Made by a program: the position numbers and the translations under genes. A DNA stretch of 54,028 nucleotides from an uncultured Lachnospiraceae bacterium (lineage in GTDB: Bacteria > Bacillota > Clostridia > Lachnospirales > Lachnospiraceae), in NCBI GenBank assembly GCA_945913255.1, contig CAMEDC010000019.1:1-54028 (forward strand). Direction: 5' to 3'. Of this stretch, positions 37,160-45,119 are shown in pieces. The notes beneath the pieces are model-generated. The model did no database searches. It was not told where the DNA came from and saw only the letters and a list, made by a program, of their open reading frames with translations. Position 1 is the first letter of the stretch; each line of letters opens with the position of its first letter.

Positions 37160-39085
37160 ATGGCAGAAGAACAAGAGAAGAAGCTTTTTGGACGGGCTAA
37201 GTTGATAAAAACATTGGAGGGACTGCTGACAGGCGGAAAGAAACCGGAAAACATCGCCCTGGTTGGCGCGGAAGGTTTCGGAAAAACAGCAATTGTGAAA
37301 CAATTGTTTGGCAAGGATAAAAGAAGGACATTTCTTGAAAACAACCAGATACTTACAGTAACAATTTCTGCCCAGCCGACAGATTCCATGAAGGGTTTCT
37401 ATGAATATTTATATATCAGTCTGTATGACGGCATGCAGCTTCTGGAAGAGGTGGACAAACCGAGATATGACAGACTGACAGACAGTATGGAGTCGGATAA
37501 GAGAAAATGGAGCCGAGCCAGTATGGACAGTACTCCAAACGAGGCAACATCGGAGAAAATCCTTGTCTCTGCACTAAAGCTGATTGAGCGGGACGGGCTG
37601 AAACTGGTTCTGATATTTGATGATTTTGATGCGCTGGCAGATCAGAGCAGACTGATGAAGAACCAATACCTGAAAATGAGGGAACTGGCAACGGTCGGCG
37701 ATCAGGATGATTCGAACCAGGCGGAAGGCCGCCTGTGGTCAATTTTCCTCACCTCGGCTCAGAAGCTGGAGAAAATATCCGAGGAAATCAGAAGCTCAAA
37801 CTTTCATGGTGTTTTCACGGTAAAACCCATAAAGGGGATTCAGAGAGCTTTTATGGAAAAGTGGGTTATTCCGGAACTGGAAAAATCGGGGATAGAGGCT
37901 TCTTTTCCTCTGCTGAACTGGTTTGAAAGAATGACGGGAAATGTGCCGGAACTGATTCAGGAAGCTTTAAAAACCGTGGTGGAATATTGCGGTCAGGGCG
38001 AAGTGTTTGATGAGGTAGCCTGCGATCATATCCTTCAAAACAGGCTGGACAGAAGGATGAAAAAATGGTGGGATAAGACAGATGCTGTGGAAAAGAAACT
38101 GCTGATAAAAATGAGCGGGGGGAAAAAGTTCGGACAGACGAAAGAAGGGCTTGCCCTCATGGAAAGAGGCTGTCTCGTAATGAAGGAGGATGGACAGGTT
38201 GACTTTGCAACGCCGATTTTTGAGCGGTATATCCAAAAACTAGTGTCCGAAGACTCTTGTGATGAGTTATCCGGTGCGGAACCGAATCCCCCGGATGATA
38301 TGAAAGAATACATAAAGAAGGTTATTATGGAAGCAAACGCCGATGTCAACCAGAAGCTGGACATGATGCAGGGCGCATTGAGCGATATGGGAAGACTTGT
38401 CGAGCTTATCATCTCTGGAATTCCGTCAAAAAAGGATTTCTTTACATCCGACAGCGATACGATTGACAGGCAGAAGTATGCGCAGGCGGTAACGGAATAT
38501 ACCGCCAATAATTTCCATGATATCAGTACGGAAAAACTTGCTGAAGAGTGGAGACTGGGCGGAGAAATCTGGGACACTATGCCTGAGGTATATAAGAATA
38601 ATCTGGAAACGGCGTATCGGCTTGTTAAGGTGGCGTACAATGATGCCATTCAGAATGTACCGGGGATTGATTGTTCTCCTGCCATGGTTATGCTTGGAAA
38701 ATATCTGGAAGGCTATCTGAACATGACACTGAAGCCGGTGTTGAATCAGCTTGTGCCAAAACTGAAGATAAATGTGCTGGGGAATAACGATGACCTGGAG
38801 TCTTTTGACAGCCTTTATCTGGGCAATTTTAAGCATCTTTTAAATGACCCGTTTGTTTTTCAGAAAATTTGTAATTTTACGAAAGGCACTGTAAAAGAGA
38901 CAAAGCTGACAGAAGAAGTTTTGGAACAGTTTCGAAAGGATCTGGATTATTGCCGTATACGTCGAAACGATGCGGATCATAAGGAAAAAATCGTAATCTA
39001 CAGTAAATTCAAAGCCTGCATTGAAAAGCTGTTTCTGGTTGAGAACAGCATGACGAAAGTGATGTATACGTTATCCAAACTGTAA
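37160..39085 (+). CDS. STAND/AAA-type ATPase with C-terminal HEPN-like domain, partner of the giant protein
   Basis: This 641-residue soluble protein begins FGR, like the FYGR of its neighbour. It has Walker A GAEGFGKTA (36-44), Walker B LVLIFDDFD (D154, D155), a winged-helix-like region (about 295-365) and a linker with helical content. A C-terminal all-alpha domain (about 500-641) contains R602-N-D-A-D-H607, the R-x4-H motif of HEPN ribonucleases. HEPN domains act as RNases in toxin-antitoxin, CRISPR and antiphage systems. The HEPN call rests on this motif and helical content only. The ATG lies 3 bp after the giant gene, with GAGGAG inside the end of that gene, so the two are coupled. The likely role is as effector arm of a two-protein sensing system (inference). 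A terminator follows directly. Confidence 0.7.
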   Translation: MAEEQEKKLFGRAKLIKTLEGLLTGGKKPENIALVGAEGFGKTAIVKQLFGKDKRRTFLENNQILTVTISAQPTDSMKGFYEYLYISLYDGMQLLEEVDKPRYDRLTDSMESDKRKWSRASMDSTPNEATSEKILVSALKLIERDGLKLVLIFDDFDALADQSRLMKNQYLKMRELATVGDQDDSNQAEGRLWSIFLTSAQKLEKISEEIRSSNFHGVFTVKPIKGIQRAFMEKWVIPELEKSGIEASFPLLNWFERMTGNVPELIQEALKTVVEYCGQGEVFDEVACDHILQNRLDRRMKKWWDKTDAVEKKLLIKMSGGKKFGQTKEGLALMERGCLVMKEDGQVDFATPIFERYIQKLVSEDSCDELSGAEPNPPDDMKEYIKKVIMEANADVNQKLDMMQGALSDMGRLVELIISGIPSKKDFFTSDSDTIDRQKYAQAVTEYTANNFHDISTEKLAEEWRLGGEIWDTMPEVYKNNLETAYRLVKVAYNDAIQNVPGIDCSPAMVMLGKYLEGYLNMTLKPVLNQLVPKLKINVLGNNDDLESFDSLYLGNFKHLLNDPFVFQKICNFTKGTVKETKLTEEVLEQFRKDLDYCRIRRNDADHKEKIVIYSKFKACIEKLFLVENSMTKVMYTLSKL

Positions 39086-39093
39086 GCAGACAT

Positions 39094-39135
39094 AAAATCC
39101 CTCCATGACCTGTACGGTACATGAGAGGGATTTTT
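39094..39135. terminator. Bidirectional terminator between the ATPase unit and uxuB
   Basis: AAAATCCCTCCATG pairs with CATG-A-GAGGGATTTT (one bulged A), followed by T5 on the plus strand. A-rich sequence on the other side suits the converging uxuB gene. Confidence 0.85.
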
Positions 39136-39156
39136 CCTGTTTTGGTGAGTAAGGTT

Positions 39157-40773
39157 TTATTTCACATATTTCTCAAGTGTTCTCTTCACAGCGCCGACTC
39201 CGCTTGAAAGCTCCGTAAAGTAATGCTTTACTGTTTCAGCCATGCCGATTGCAGTTAAGTCCACACCGAATACTTTCTCATTGGAAAGCAGCTTGTCAAG
39301 CCCGCTTAAATCCTTGGGGGCATCGGAAAGCTGATAATCCTTCACATAGGCGCTTGCAGCTTCCAGCAGCGGGTCGGCACTGGGGGTGAAGGGTTTTCCC
39401 TCATCATCCACTGCCATGAGATATCTCAGCCAACCTGCAAATACAAGGGGAATCAGCTTCAGGTCAGCAACATTCAGGGAAGGATTCTTCTCATATGCCT
39501 TGATTGTTTCGCCGAAGCGGATAGCCAGCTTCTGTGAAGTGTCGGTTGCAATACGCTGGGGCGTATCCGGCATAAAGGGATTGGGAATACGCACATTGAC
39601 AACCTGGTCGATGAATTCCTTCGGATCCAGAATGCCGGGATTCACTACAACGGGAAGCCCTTCCACATAGCCGATCGTCTCCACCATTTTTTTCAGAAGA
39701 GGATTCTTCATCTCCTCGGAAATCAGGGTATAGCCAAGCAGGCAGCCGTAGATTGCAAGGGTGGTGTGCAGGGGATTTAAGCAGGTACATACCTTCATTT
39801 TTTCTACTTTGTCCACAGTTTCACGGTCGGTGAAAATGATACCGCCTTTGTCCAGAGCGGGTCTGCCGTTGGGAAAAGCATCTTCAATGACCAGATATTC
39901 ACATTCTTCTGCGTTGACAAAAGGAGCAATGTAGGTATTTTTGGAAGTGATGACGGGGTCAAGTTCTTCGATGCCGTCTGCGGCAAGCATTGCCTCCACC
40001 TTTGCATCCGGTCTGGGAGTGATTTTGTCAATCATGCTCCAGGGGAAGGAAACTTTGGAGGTGTCGCGAACATAGGATGCGAAATCCTGATTGGCAAGTC
40101 CTCTTTCGCACCAGGCATCTGCGAAAGCCAGCACGGCTGCTTTCAGCTTGTCGCCGTTGTGAGAGCAGTTGTCCATACTTACCATGGCGATGGGCTGTTG
40201 CCCGCTTACAAAACGGTGATAGAGAAGAGAAACCACCTTGCCCAGATAGCTGTCGGGTGATGCGGGGCCTTTCTCAAAATCAGCCGCGATGGCAGGAAGG
40301 ATATTTCCTTTGGCATCTGTTATCGCATATCCCTTTTCTGTGATGGTAAAGCTTGCCATCTGAAGGGTGGGGGCGGCAAAAATCTCTTTCAGGCGGGAGT
40401 ACTCGGTCTCATTTTTGCTGTCCAGAATAAGGGACTCCATAATGCTGCCGACGACTGTTTTCTCCACGGTATTGTCAGCTTTCAGGGTGGCAAGAATGGT
40501 CAGGTTGTCATGGGGACGATTACTCTTTTCAATAATCTCGTAATCATAGCCTTCTGCGGCGATAAGTCCTGTGTCCAAAATTCCCTTATTTAGAAGATTT
40601 TGCATCACATTTGCCTGAAATGCACGGAAAATATTTCCTGCGCCAAAGTGAATCCAGAAGGGTTTTTCCTGTGTGTTCTTTTTGACGGTTTCATAGTCAA
40701 AGGAGGGCAGAGAGTAGCCGGCAGCTTCAAAGGCAGCCCGGTCAGCTCTCACACCGTCTAAAGTCAGTTTCAT
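39157..40773 (-). CDS. uxuB: Fructuronate reductase / D-mannonate oxidoreductase (mannitol dehydrogenase family)
   Basis: This 538-residue cytoplasmic NAD(H)-dependent enzyme interconverts D-fructuronate and D-mannonate in glucuronate breakdown. The family is shown by the N-terminal dinucleotide-binding strand (FWIHFGAGNIFRAFQANVM, about 40-58) and the polyol-dehydrogenase centre K-x5-N-x2-H (KVCTCLNPLHTTL). The PWSMIDKITPRP segment and length (about 540) are also usual for UxuB. It lies 130 bp downstream of uxuA on the same strand, with AGAGGA ahead of its start, and ends at the bidirectional terminator. Other long-chain polyol dehydrogenases (mannitol, altronate) are alternatives, but linkage to uxuA favours UxuB. 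Confidence 0.92.
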   Translation of the reverse strand: MKLTLDGVRADRAAFEAAGYSLPSFDYETVKKNTQEKPFWIHFGAGNIFRAFQANVMQNLLNKGILDTGLIAAEGYDYEIIEKSNRPHDNLTILATLKADNTVEKTVVGSIMESLILDSKNETEYSRLKEIFAAPTLQMASFTITEKGYAITDAKGNILPAIAADFEKGPASPDSYLGKVVSLLYHRFVSGQQPIAMVSMDNCSHNGDKLKAAVLAFADAWCERGLANQDFASYVRDTSKVSFPWSMIDKITPRPDAKVEAMLAADGIEELDPVITSKNTYIAPFVNAEECEYLVIEDAFPNGRPALDKGGIIFTDRETVDKVEKMKVCTCLNPLHTTLAIYGCLLGYTLISEEMKNPLLKKMVETIGYVEGLPVVVNPGILDPKEFIDQVVNVRIPNPFMPDTPQRIATDTSQKLAIRFGETIKAYEKNPSLNVADLKLIPLVFAGWLRYLMAVDDEGKPFTPSADPLLEAASAYVKDYQLSDAPKDLSGLDKLLSNEKVFGVDLTAIGMAETVKHYFTELSSGVGAVKRTLEKYVK

Positions 40774-40903
40774 ATGGTTTCCTCTTTTCTGCGCGGCATG
40801 CTACGGATTCTGCCTTGTCGCCGCGCTGCGTAAAAGACAGAAGTCGGTATGCATTTCGATTGTACGAATGATTTTACAGTAGTATTTTCAACGAAATAAA
40901 AAA

Positions 40904-41977
40904 TTATGCCTTTTTATGTTGCTTTTCAATGGCTTCCCAGAGACCGTTTAAATAGGTTGCACCGAGTGCTCTGTCATAGAGTCCGTATCCGGGCATTGCC
41001 ACTTCATCCCAGATCATGCGGCCGTGGTCGGGGCGGATGGGGCCGTCAAAACCGATATCATAGAGAGCAAGCATAATCTCATACATATCGAAGGTACCAT
41101 CGCTGGAAAGATGCGCGGATTCCTCAAAATCGGTGGGGGAGTTGAATTTCAGGTTACGCACATGTGCAAAATGAATTCTTCCTTTCAGGGAGCGAATCAT
41201 ATCGGGCAGATCATTTTCAAGGTTAGTGCCGTAGGAGCCGGAGCAGAAAGTTACGCCGTTGTGTGGATTATCCACCATTTTCATCATGCGCAGAATATTC
41301 TCTTTATTAATGATGATGCGCGGCAGACCGAACACGCTCCACGCGGGGTCATCGGGATGAATTGCCATGTTGATATCGTACTTGTCACAGGTGGGCATGA
41401 TTCGCTCCAGAAAATACTTTAAATTAGAAAACAGTTTTTCATCGTCCACATCCTTGTACATCTCGAACAGCTCTTTGATATGTGCCATGCGCTCGGGTTC
41501 CCAGCCGGGCAGGATTGCACCGTTGGAATCACCGCTGATGGAGGCAAACATATCCTCGGGATTTAATGCGTCCACTGCCTCCTGCGTGTAGGCAAGGACG
41601 GTGGAACCGTCGGGGCGGACGCGTGCAAGCTCGGTTCTTGTCCAGTCGAACACGGGCATGAAATTGTAGCATACCATGTGAACGCCGGCCTGACCGAGAC
41701 GCTCCAGTGTTGTGATGTAGTTGTCGATATACTTATCTCTGTCGGGGGTTCCTACCTTGATGGCATCGTGTATGTTGACGCTTTCAATACCGGCAAGCTG
41801 TAAGCCGGCATCCTCGATTTCCTTTTTGAGAGCAAGGATGTCCTCCATTTCCCATGCTTCACCGGGCTTAGTGCCATAGAGAGTGGAGATGACTCCGGTT
41901 ACACCGGGAATCTGTCTGATTTGCTTTAATGTTACGGTGTCGTACTTGCTGCCGTACCAGCGCAGTGTCATTTGCAT
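40904..41977 (-). CDS. uxuA: Mannonate dehydratase
   Basis: This 357-residue cytoplasmic enzyme converts D-mannonate to 2-keto-3-deoxygluconate (EC 4.2.1.8). It has the TIM-barrel UxuA pattern: MTLRWYG at the start, ESVNIHDAIK, VCYNFMPVFDWTRT, MAIHPDDP, TFCSGSYGT, IHFAHVRN and PIRPDHGR, which contain the Cys/His/Asp metal ligands of the family. Length is normal. GGAGGG lies 7 bases before the ATG at 41977. It forms an operon with uxuB and is divergent from an AraC gene, its likely regulator. Confidence 0.96.
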   Translation of the reverse strand: MQMTLRWYGSKYDTVTLKQIRQIPGVTGVISTLYGTKPGEAWEMEDILALKKEIEDAGLQLAGIESVNIHDAIKVGTPDRDKYIDNYITTLERLGQAGVHMVCYNFMPVFDWTRTELARVRPDGSTVLAYTQEAVDALNPEDMFASISGDSNGAILPGWEPERMAHIKELFEMYKDVDDEKLFSNLKYFLERIMPTCDKYDINMAIHPDDPAWSVFGLPRIIINKENILRMMKMVDNPHNGVTFCSGSYGTNLENDLPDMIRSLKGRIHFAHVRNLKFNSPTDFEESAHLSSDGTFDMYEIMLALYDIGFDGPIRPDHGRMIWDEVAMPGYGLYDRALGATYLNGLWEAIEKQHKKA

Positions 41978-42313
41978 TTTGTAACCCTCCGTTTGTTTTT
42001 ACTCGGGCAACTGCCTGCCCGGCAATCGTTTTGACGGAAAAAATTCTCTGATTCGTAATTCATCCGAAAATCGTTTCCAGCTTTTATAGTTTCAGTATAA
42101 TAGAAAACAAAATGCAATAAAAGTATATATATTGCTTGATATAATGCAAAAATTGCCCTAAAATTAGGAAGAAGCACTGAAAGGAAACAAACAGCAATAA
42201 ACAGGGACATAAATTAGGTATGAAAGCCCATAAGCAGGAGTCGTTGCCGGAACCGAGTAGGCAGTGACAGAGAAGAGGGGGCAGCGACAGAGAAGAGGGA
42301 GGCAGCAGCAGGA
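41978..42313. promoter_or_regulatory. Divergent regulatory region between uxuA and the AraC gene
   Basis: This 336-bp gene-free region is AT-rich in its middle. Two TATAAT boxes face the AraC gene (42096-42101 and 42140-42145), both with weak -35 boxes. On the minus strand TATACT (42099-42094) and TATAAA are possible -10 boxes for uxuA, also without good -35 boxes, as expected for an AraC-activated promoter. AATGCAA occurs as a direct repeat at 42111-42117 and 42143-42149, 32 bp (three turns) apart, a candidate for AraC half-sites. The end nearest the AraC gene holds a 20-bp tandem repeat. Confidence 0.5.
42260..42310 (+). repeat. 20-bp tandem repeat just before the AraC start
   Basis: GGCAGYGACAGAGAAGAGGG occurs at 42260-42279 and 42280-42299 (one difference), with a partial third GGCAG at 42301. 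The last unit supplies the GGGAGG used as ribosome site for the ATG at 42314. Confidence 0.85.
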
Positions 42314-43216
42314 ATGAAGGCAGATGTAGCATCAAAAAGAGTAGATATCCGTATCCTTGAGGCGACGGATGAGCGCCAGTACATGATGGGTGAGGATTAT
42401 GAGGTTTACGAAAAACAGGGAGCTCCCGTGGGGGCAATGACTTTTCATTACCACAACTTTTACGAAATTATTTATGTGTTGGAGGGGGAGTATTCCTCAT
42501 TGCTGGAAGACCGTACATATCATATGAAAAAAGGCGACTTTTTACTGATTGACCAGAATGTAATGCATAAATATCACTATGTGGAAAGAAAACATGATTC
42601 TTCCAAGAGAATTATTCTCTGGATTACACCTCAGATGCTGGCGGAATTATCAGCCGGAAACATGGATTTGTCTCTGTGCTTTAAGGAGAATGAATCCTGT
42701 GCATTTCACTTCCCAATCTATTATGAAGAAATGCTGCAGGGATATTTATTAAAACTGGCTATGACGGAAATGCAGGAATCTCGGGATCCGGCAGCAAAGA
42801 GAATTTTGGACAGGGGATGCCTGACCATGTTCTTCTTATATCTCAATGTGCTTTGTGCAAAAAAAGAGTATTTGTTTACACAGGAGGAACTGGTAAGTCA
42901 TCCTCTGGTGGAACAGACTTCCGCTTATATTGACAACCACCTTACGGAAAGAATAACAGTAGAGCTGCTGGCAGAACAGGCTCATATGAGTAAATACTAT
43001 TTTTTGCGAAAATTTAAAGAATTAACGGGAGTGACGGTTCACGCTTTTCTGATTAATAAACGTTTAATCAGGGCGTGTGAGGCACTGCGAGGAGGAGCCA
43101 GTGTCACGGAGAGCTACCAAATGACAGGATTTTCGGATTACAGTTCCTACCTGCGGAACTTCCGGGAAGCCTTTGGTGTTTCCCCCGGAAAATATCGGGA
43201 GGTATACCCGGATTAG
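42314..43216 (+). CDS. AraC-family regulator, probably of uxuAB
   Basis: This 300-residue transcription factor has an N-terminal cupin domain (about 40-110: FHYHNFYEIIYVLEGEYS, KKGDFLLIDQNVMHKY) that should bind a sugar acid. Two C-terminal AraC helix-turn-helix motifs follow (about 200-298: ITVELLAEQAHMSKYYFLRKFKE and SVTESYQMTGFSDYSSYLRNFRE). It is divergent from uxuA, which suggests control of uxuAB by a uronate or its catabolite. The start at 42314 uses a GGGAGG site, 11 bases away, that is part of a tandem repeat; a later in-frame ATG (42383) would still keep the cupin core. Confidence 0.9.
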   Translation: MKADVASKRVDIRILEATDERQYMMGEDYEVYEKQGAPVGAMTFHYHNFYEIIYVLEGEYSSLLEDRTYHMKKGDFLLIDQNVMHKYHYVERKHDSSKRIILWITPQMLAELSAGNMDLSLCFKENESCAFHFPIYYEEMLQGYLLKLAMTEMQESRDPAAKRILDRGCLTMFFLYLNVLCAKKEYLFTQEELVSHPLVEQTSAYIDNHLTERITVELLAEQAHMSKYYFLRKFKELTGVTVHAFLINKRLIRACEALRGGASVTESYQMTGFSDYSSYLRNFREAFGVSPGKYREVYPD

Positions 43217-43242
43217 GACAGCTACATGGGAAAGGAAACAAA

Positions 43243-43307
43243 ACCCGTGTATACGCAGAACAGACCGGAATATACGCAGGCCGGAGCAAGACCGGAATAC
43301 ACGCAGA
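43243..43307 (+). repeat. Degenerate tandem repeat after the AraC gene
   Basis: Three copies of an ACCSRWRTAYACGCAG core start at 43243, 43264 and 43291, with unit lengths of 21, 27 and about 17-20 bases. They sit between the AraC stop and the promoter of the zinc-ribbon gene. The frame is not a continuation of the AraC gene. Confidence 0.65.
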
Positions 43308-43314
43308 CATTATG

Positions 43315-43342
43315 TTGACGCATATCGGCATATTGTGATAAT
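43315..43342 (+). promoter_or_regulatory. Promoter of the zinc-ribbon gene cluster
   Basis: TTGACG (43315-43320) and GATAAT (43337-43342) are separated by 16 bases, with a TGT just upstream of the -10. It lies about 60 bases before the ATG at 43404. Confidence 0.7.
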
Positions 43343-43403
43343 ATTATGATATTCGGACAAAAATTGTCCCATGATACGATATAGATAAGAGGAGGGATAG
43401 AAC

Positions 43404-45119
43404 ATGATTTGTTCTAAATGTGGTTCTAATATTCCCGATGACAGTAAATTTTGTGTGCGTTGCGGGAATAAGATAGAGAAAGCGGCTGCATCGGCTTTGA
43501 ACGTGACAGGGAAGAAGATATGTCCCGGATGCGGTACTGAATTGAGAGCGGAGGCCAAGTTTTGTGCAAAGTGTGGTATGAAGCAGGAAGGACAGCCGGC
43601 ACCTCAGCCAGTCATTCAGGTGGCACCCCAGGTGGCGCCGCAGCCAGTCATTCAGGTGGCACCCCAGCCGGTAGTGCAGCCGAATCCTCAGCCGACACCT
43701 CAGCCGACACCAAAGGCTACACCCCAGCCGGAAGTACAGGTGGCACAGTCAGCCATTCAGGTGGCACCCCAGCCGGTAGTGCAACCGAATCCTCAGCCGA
43801 CATCTCAGCCGACACCAAAGGCTACACTCCAGCCGGAAGTACAGGTGGCGCCGCCAGTTATTCAGGTGGCACCCCAGCCGGTAGTGCAGTCGACATCCAA
43901 GGTTTCCTCGGATAAGAAGAAGGGCGGAACGAAGGTTCTCGGTTTGATTATTGCATTTCTTCTTGTGATTGCGGTAATAACAGGAGGTGGATATGTGCTG
44001 GTAGATGTTTTGGATTTTCATCCGATTGCTGCAATTGCAGACTTGTTTGGAAATCGTAATGAAGTATCCGAGAGAGTTACTGAAAGTTCCGAAGATGCAG
44101 ACAGTGACGAAGAGAGCAAGGTCGCTGCAGAAAAGGAAGAAAAAGAGGAGAAAAGCTCTTCAGAGACAGAGGCAAAAGATTTATCACATCTTGAGTCGGC
44201 AAATGAACTTGCGGCTCAAACCCAGACAGAGTACGAGAACGAAAACTATTTTAACGGAGTGATTCCCCGTGGTGCAGATGCGATTACACAGTTTGTTACG
44301 GTCGGAGCGGAATATGGTTTGATGGAGGAAGCGCAGCAAGGCATTGACAGCGTGTACGAGATGTATGCAGATGCTGTAATCAGAACCTGCGACGGACTGA
44401 GAAATCAGGGAGCAAATGCTGCATGCCTTGAGCAAATCAGGATGACTCTGACAGATGCAACGGATCTTGTGGATATGATGACGGAAAAGGGCTTTACCGT
44501 GAATGGTAAGGATCTTTACGCCTATAAAACAGATACCATTCAGTGGTACAGAAATAACTTTATACAGTGCATAAACAATATCACGAAATATGAGAACTGG
44601 TCGAGGGATGAAGCCTGGAGTTATGCAGAACAGGCTGCATATGTAAAAGAAAACGGAGTACCTTTCCTGTTTGACAGTGAGAATCTGGACGATCCTCTTC
44701 GTATGCGTTACGTGTACTGCCTTGCATGGAAGACCAGAAAGGTTTGTGAAAACGGAATTGCAGATGGCTCTATGACAAAAGAGAGTGCAGCGCAAAGTAT
44801 GATAGCAATTCTGCAGGAAACAGACTACAATATGCTGTTGCTTCAGGATATTATTACATATGGAAGTGATGCCGGAATGGATGTGGAAAAATATCGCAGA
44901 GCATATGATGCAATCGCTAATGAAATCAAGAGTGAACAGAATCTTACAATCGGTAACAGCACCGGTGTAAATTCTTCAACCAGTGTGGATTTGCAGCATT
45001 TCTGGTATTTTAATGATCTGGACGGAGAGGAAGTGTACAAAGTGGATTTGTATAACGGAACCACAGCATCTACTCGAGAATGGATCCGAACCAATGTACC
45101 GGTGATTCTGAATGAATAA
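43404..45119 (+). CDS. Membrane protein with two N-terminal zinc ribbons and a repetitive Pro/Gln linker
   Basis: This 571-residue protein carries two C-x2-C...C-x2-C zinc ribbons at residues 3-23 (CSKCG...CVRCG) and about 36-56 (CPGCG...CAKCG). A 35-residue Pro/Gln/Val repeat linker (about 60-170) precedes one transmembrane segment (about 177-200). An acidic spacer is followed by an extracytoplasmic domain of about 310 residues of unknown fold, mostly helical. Zinc-ribbon plus single-membrane proteins of this layout are common in Firmicutes, but their role is generally unknown. The gene has its own promoter, with GAGGAGG before the ATG, and overlaps the metallophosphoesterase gene by 8 bases, so the two proteins probably act together. 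Confidence 0.75.
   Translation: MICSKCGSNIPDDSKFCVRCGNKIEKAAASALNVTGKKICPGCGTELRAEAKFCAKCGMKQEGQPAPQPVIQVAPQVAPQPVIQVAPQPVVQPNPQPTPQPTPKATPQPEVQVAQSAIQVAPQPVVQPNPQPTSQPTPKATLQPEVQVAPPVIQVAPQPVVQSTSKVSSDKKKGGTKVLGLIIAFLLVIAVITGGGYVLVDVLDFHPIAAIADLFGNRNEVSERVTESSEDADSDEESKVAAEKEEKEEKSSSETEAKDLSHLESANELAAQTQTEYENENYFNGVIPRGADAITQFVTVGAEYGLMEEAQQGIDSVYEMYADAVIRTCDGLRNQGANAACLEQIRMTLTDATDLVDMMTEKGFTVNGKDLYAYKTDTIQWYRNNFIQCINNITKYENWSRDEAWSYAEQAAYVKENGVPFLFDSENLDDPLRMRYVYCLAWKTRKVCENGIADGSMTKESAAQSMIAILQETDYNMLLLQDIITYGSDAGMDVEKYRRAYDAIANEIKSEQNLTIGNSTGVNSSTSVDLQHFWYFNDLDGEEVYKVDLYNGTTASTREWIRTNVPVILNE
43649..43890 (+). repeat. 105-bp in-frame coding repeat
   Basis: Nearly identical units begin at 43649, 43754 and 43859 (the last partial), a period of 105 bases or 35 codons. 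They encode a Pro/Gln/Val-rich linker. High DNA identity suggests recent or ongoing copy-number change. Confidence 0.9.

Noticed and set aside
43562..43915. Alternative open frame across the Pro/Gln repeat encoding Ser/Gly/Thr-rich repeats.
   Set aside because: A repeat period divisible by three keeps every frame open; there is no ribosome site.
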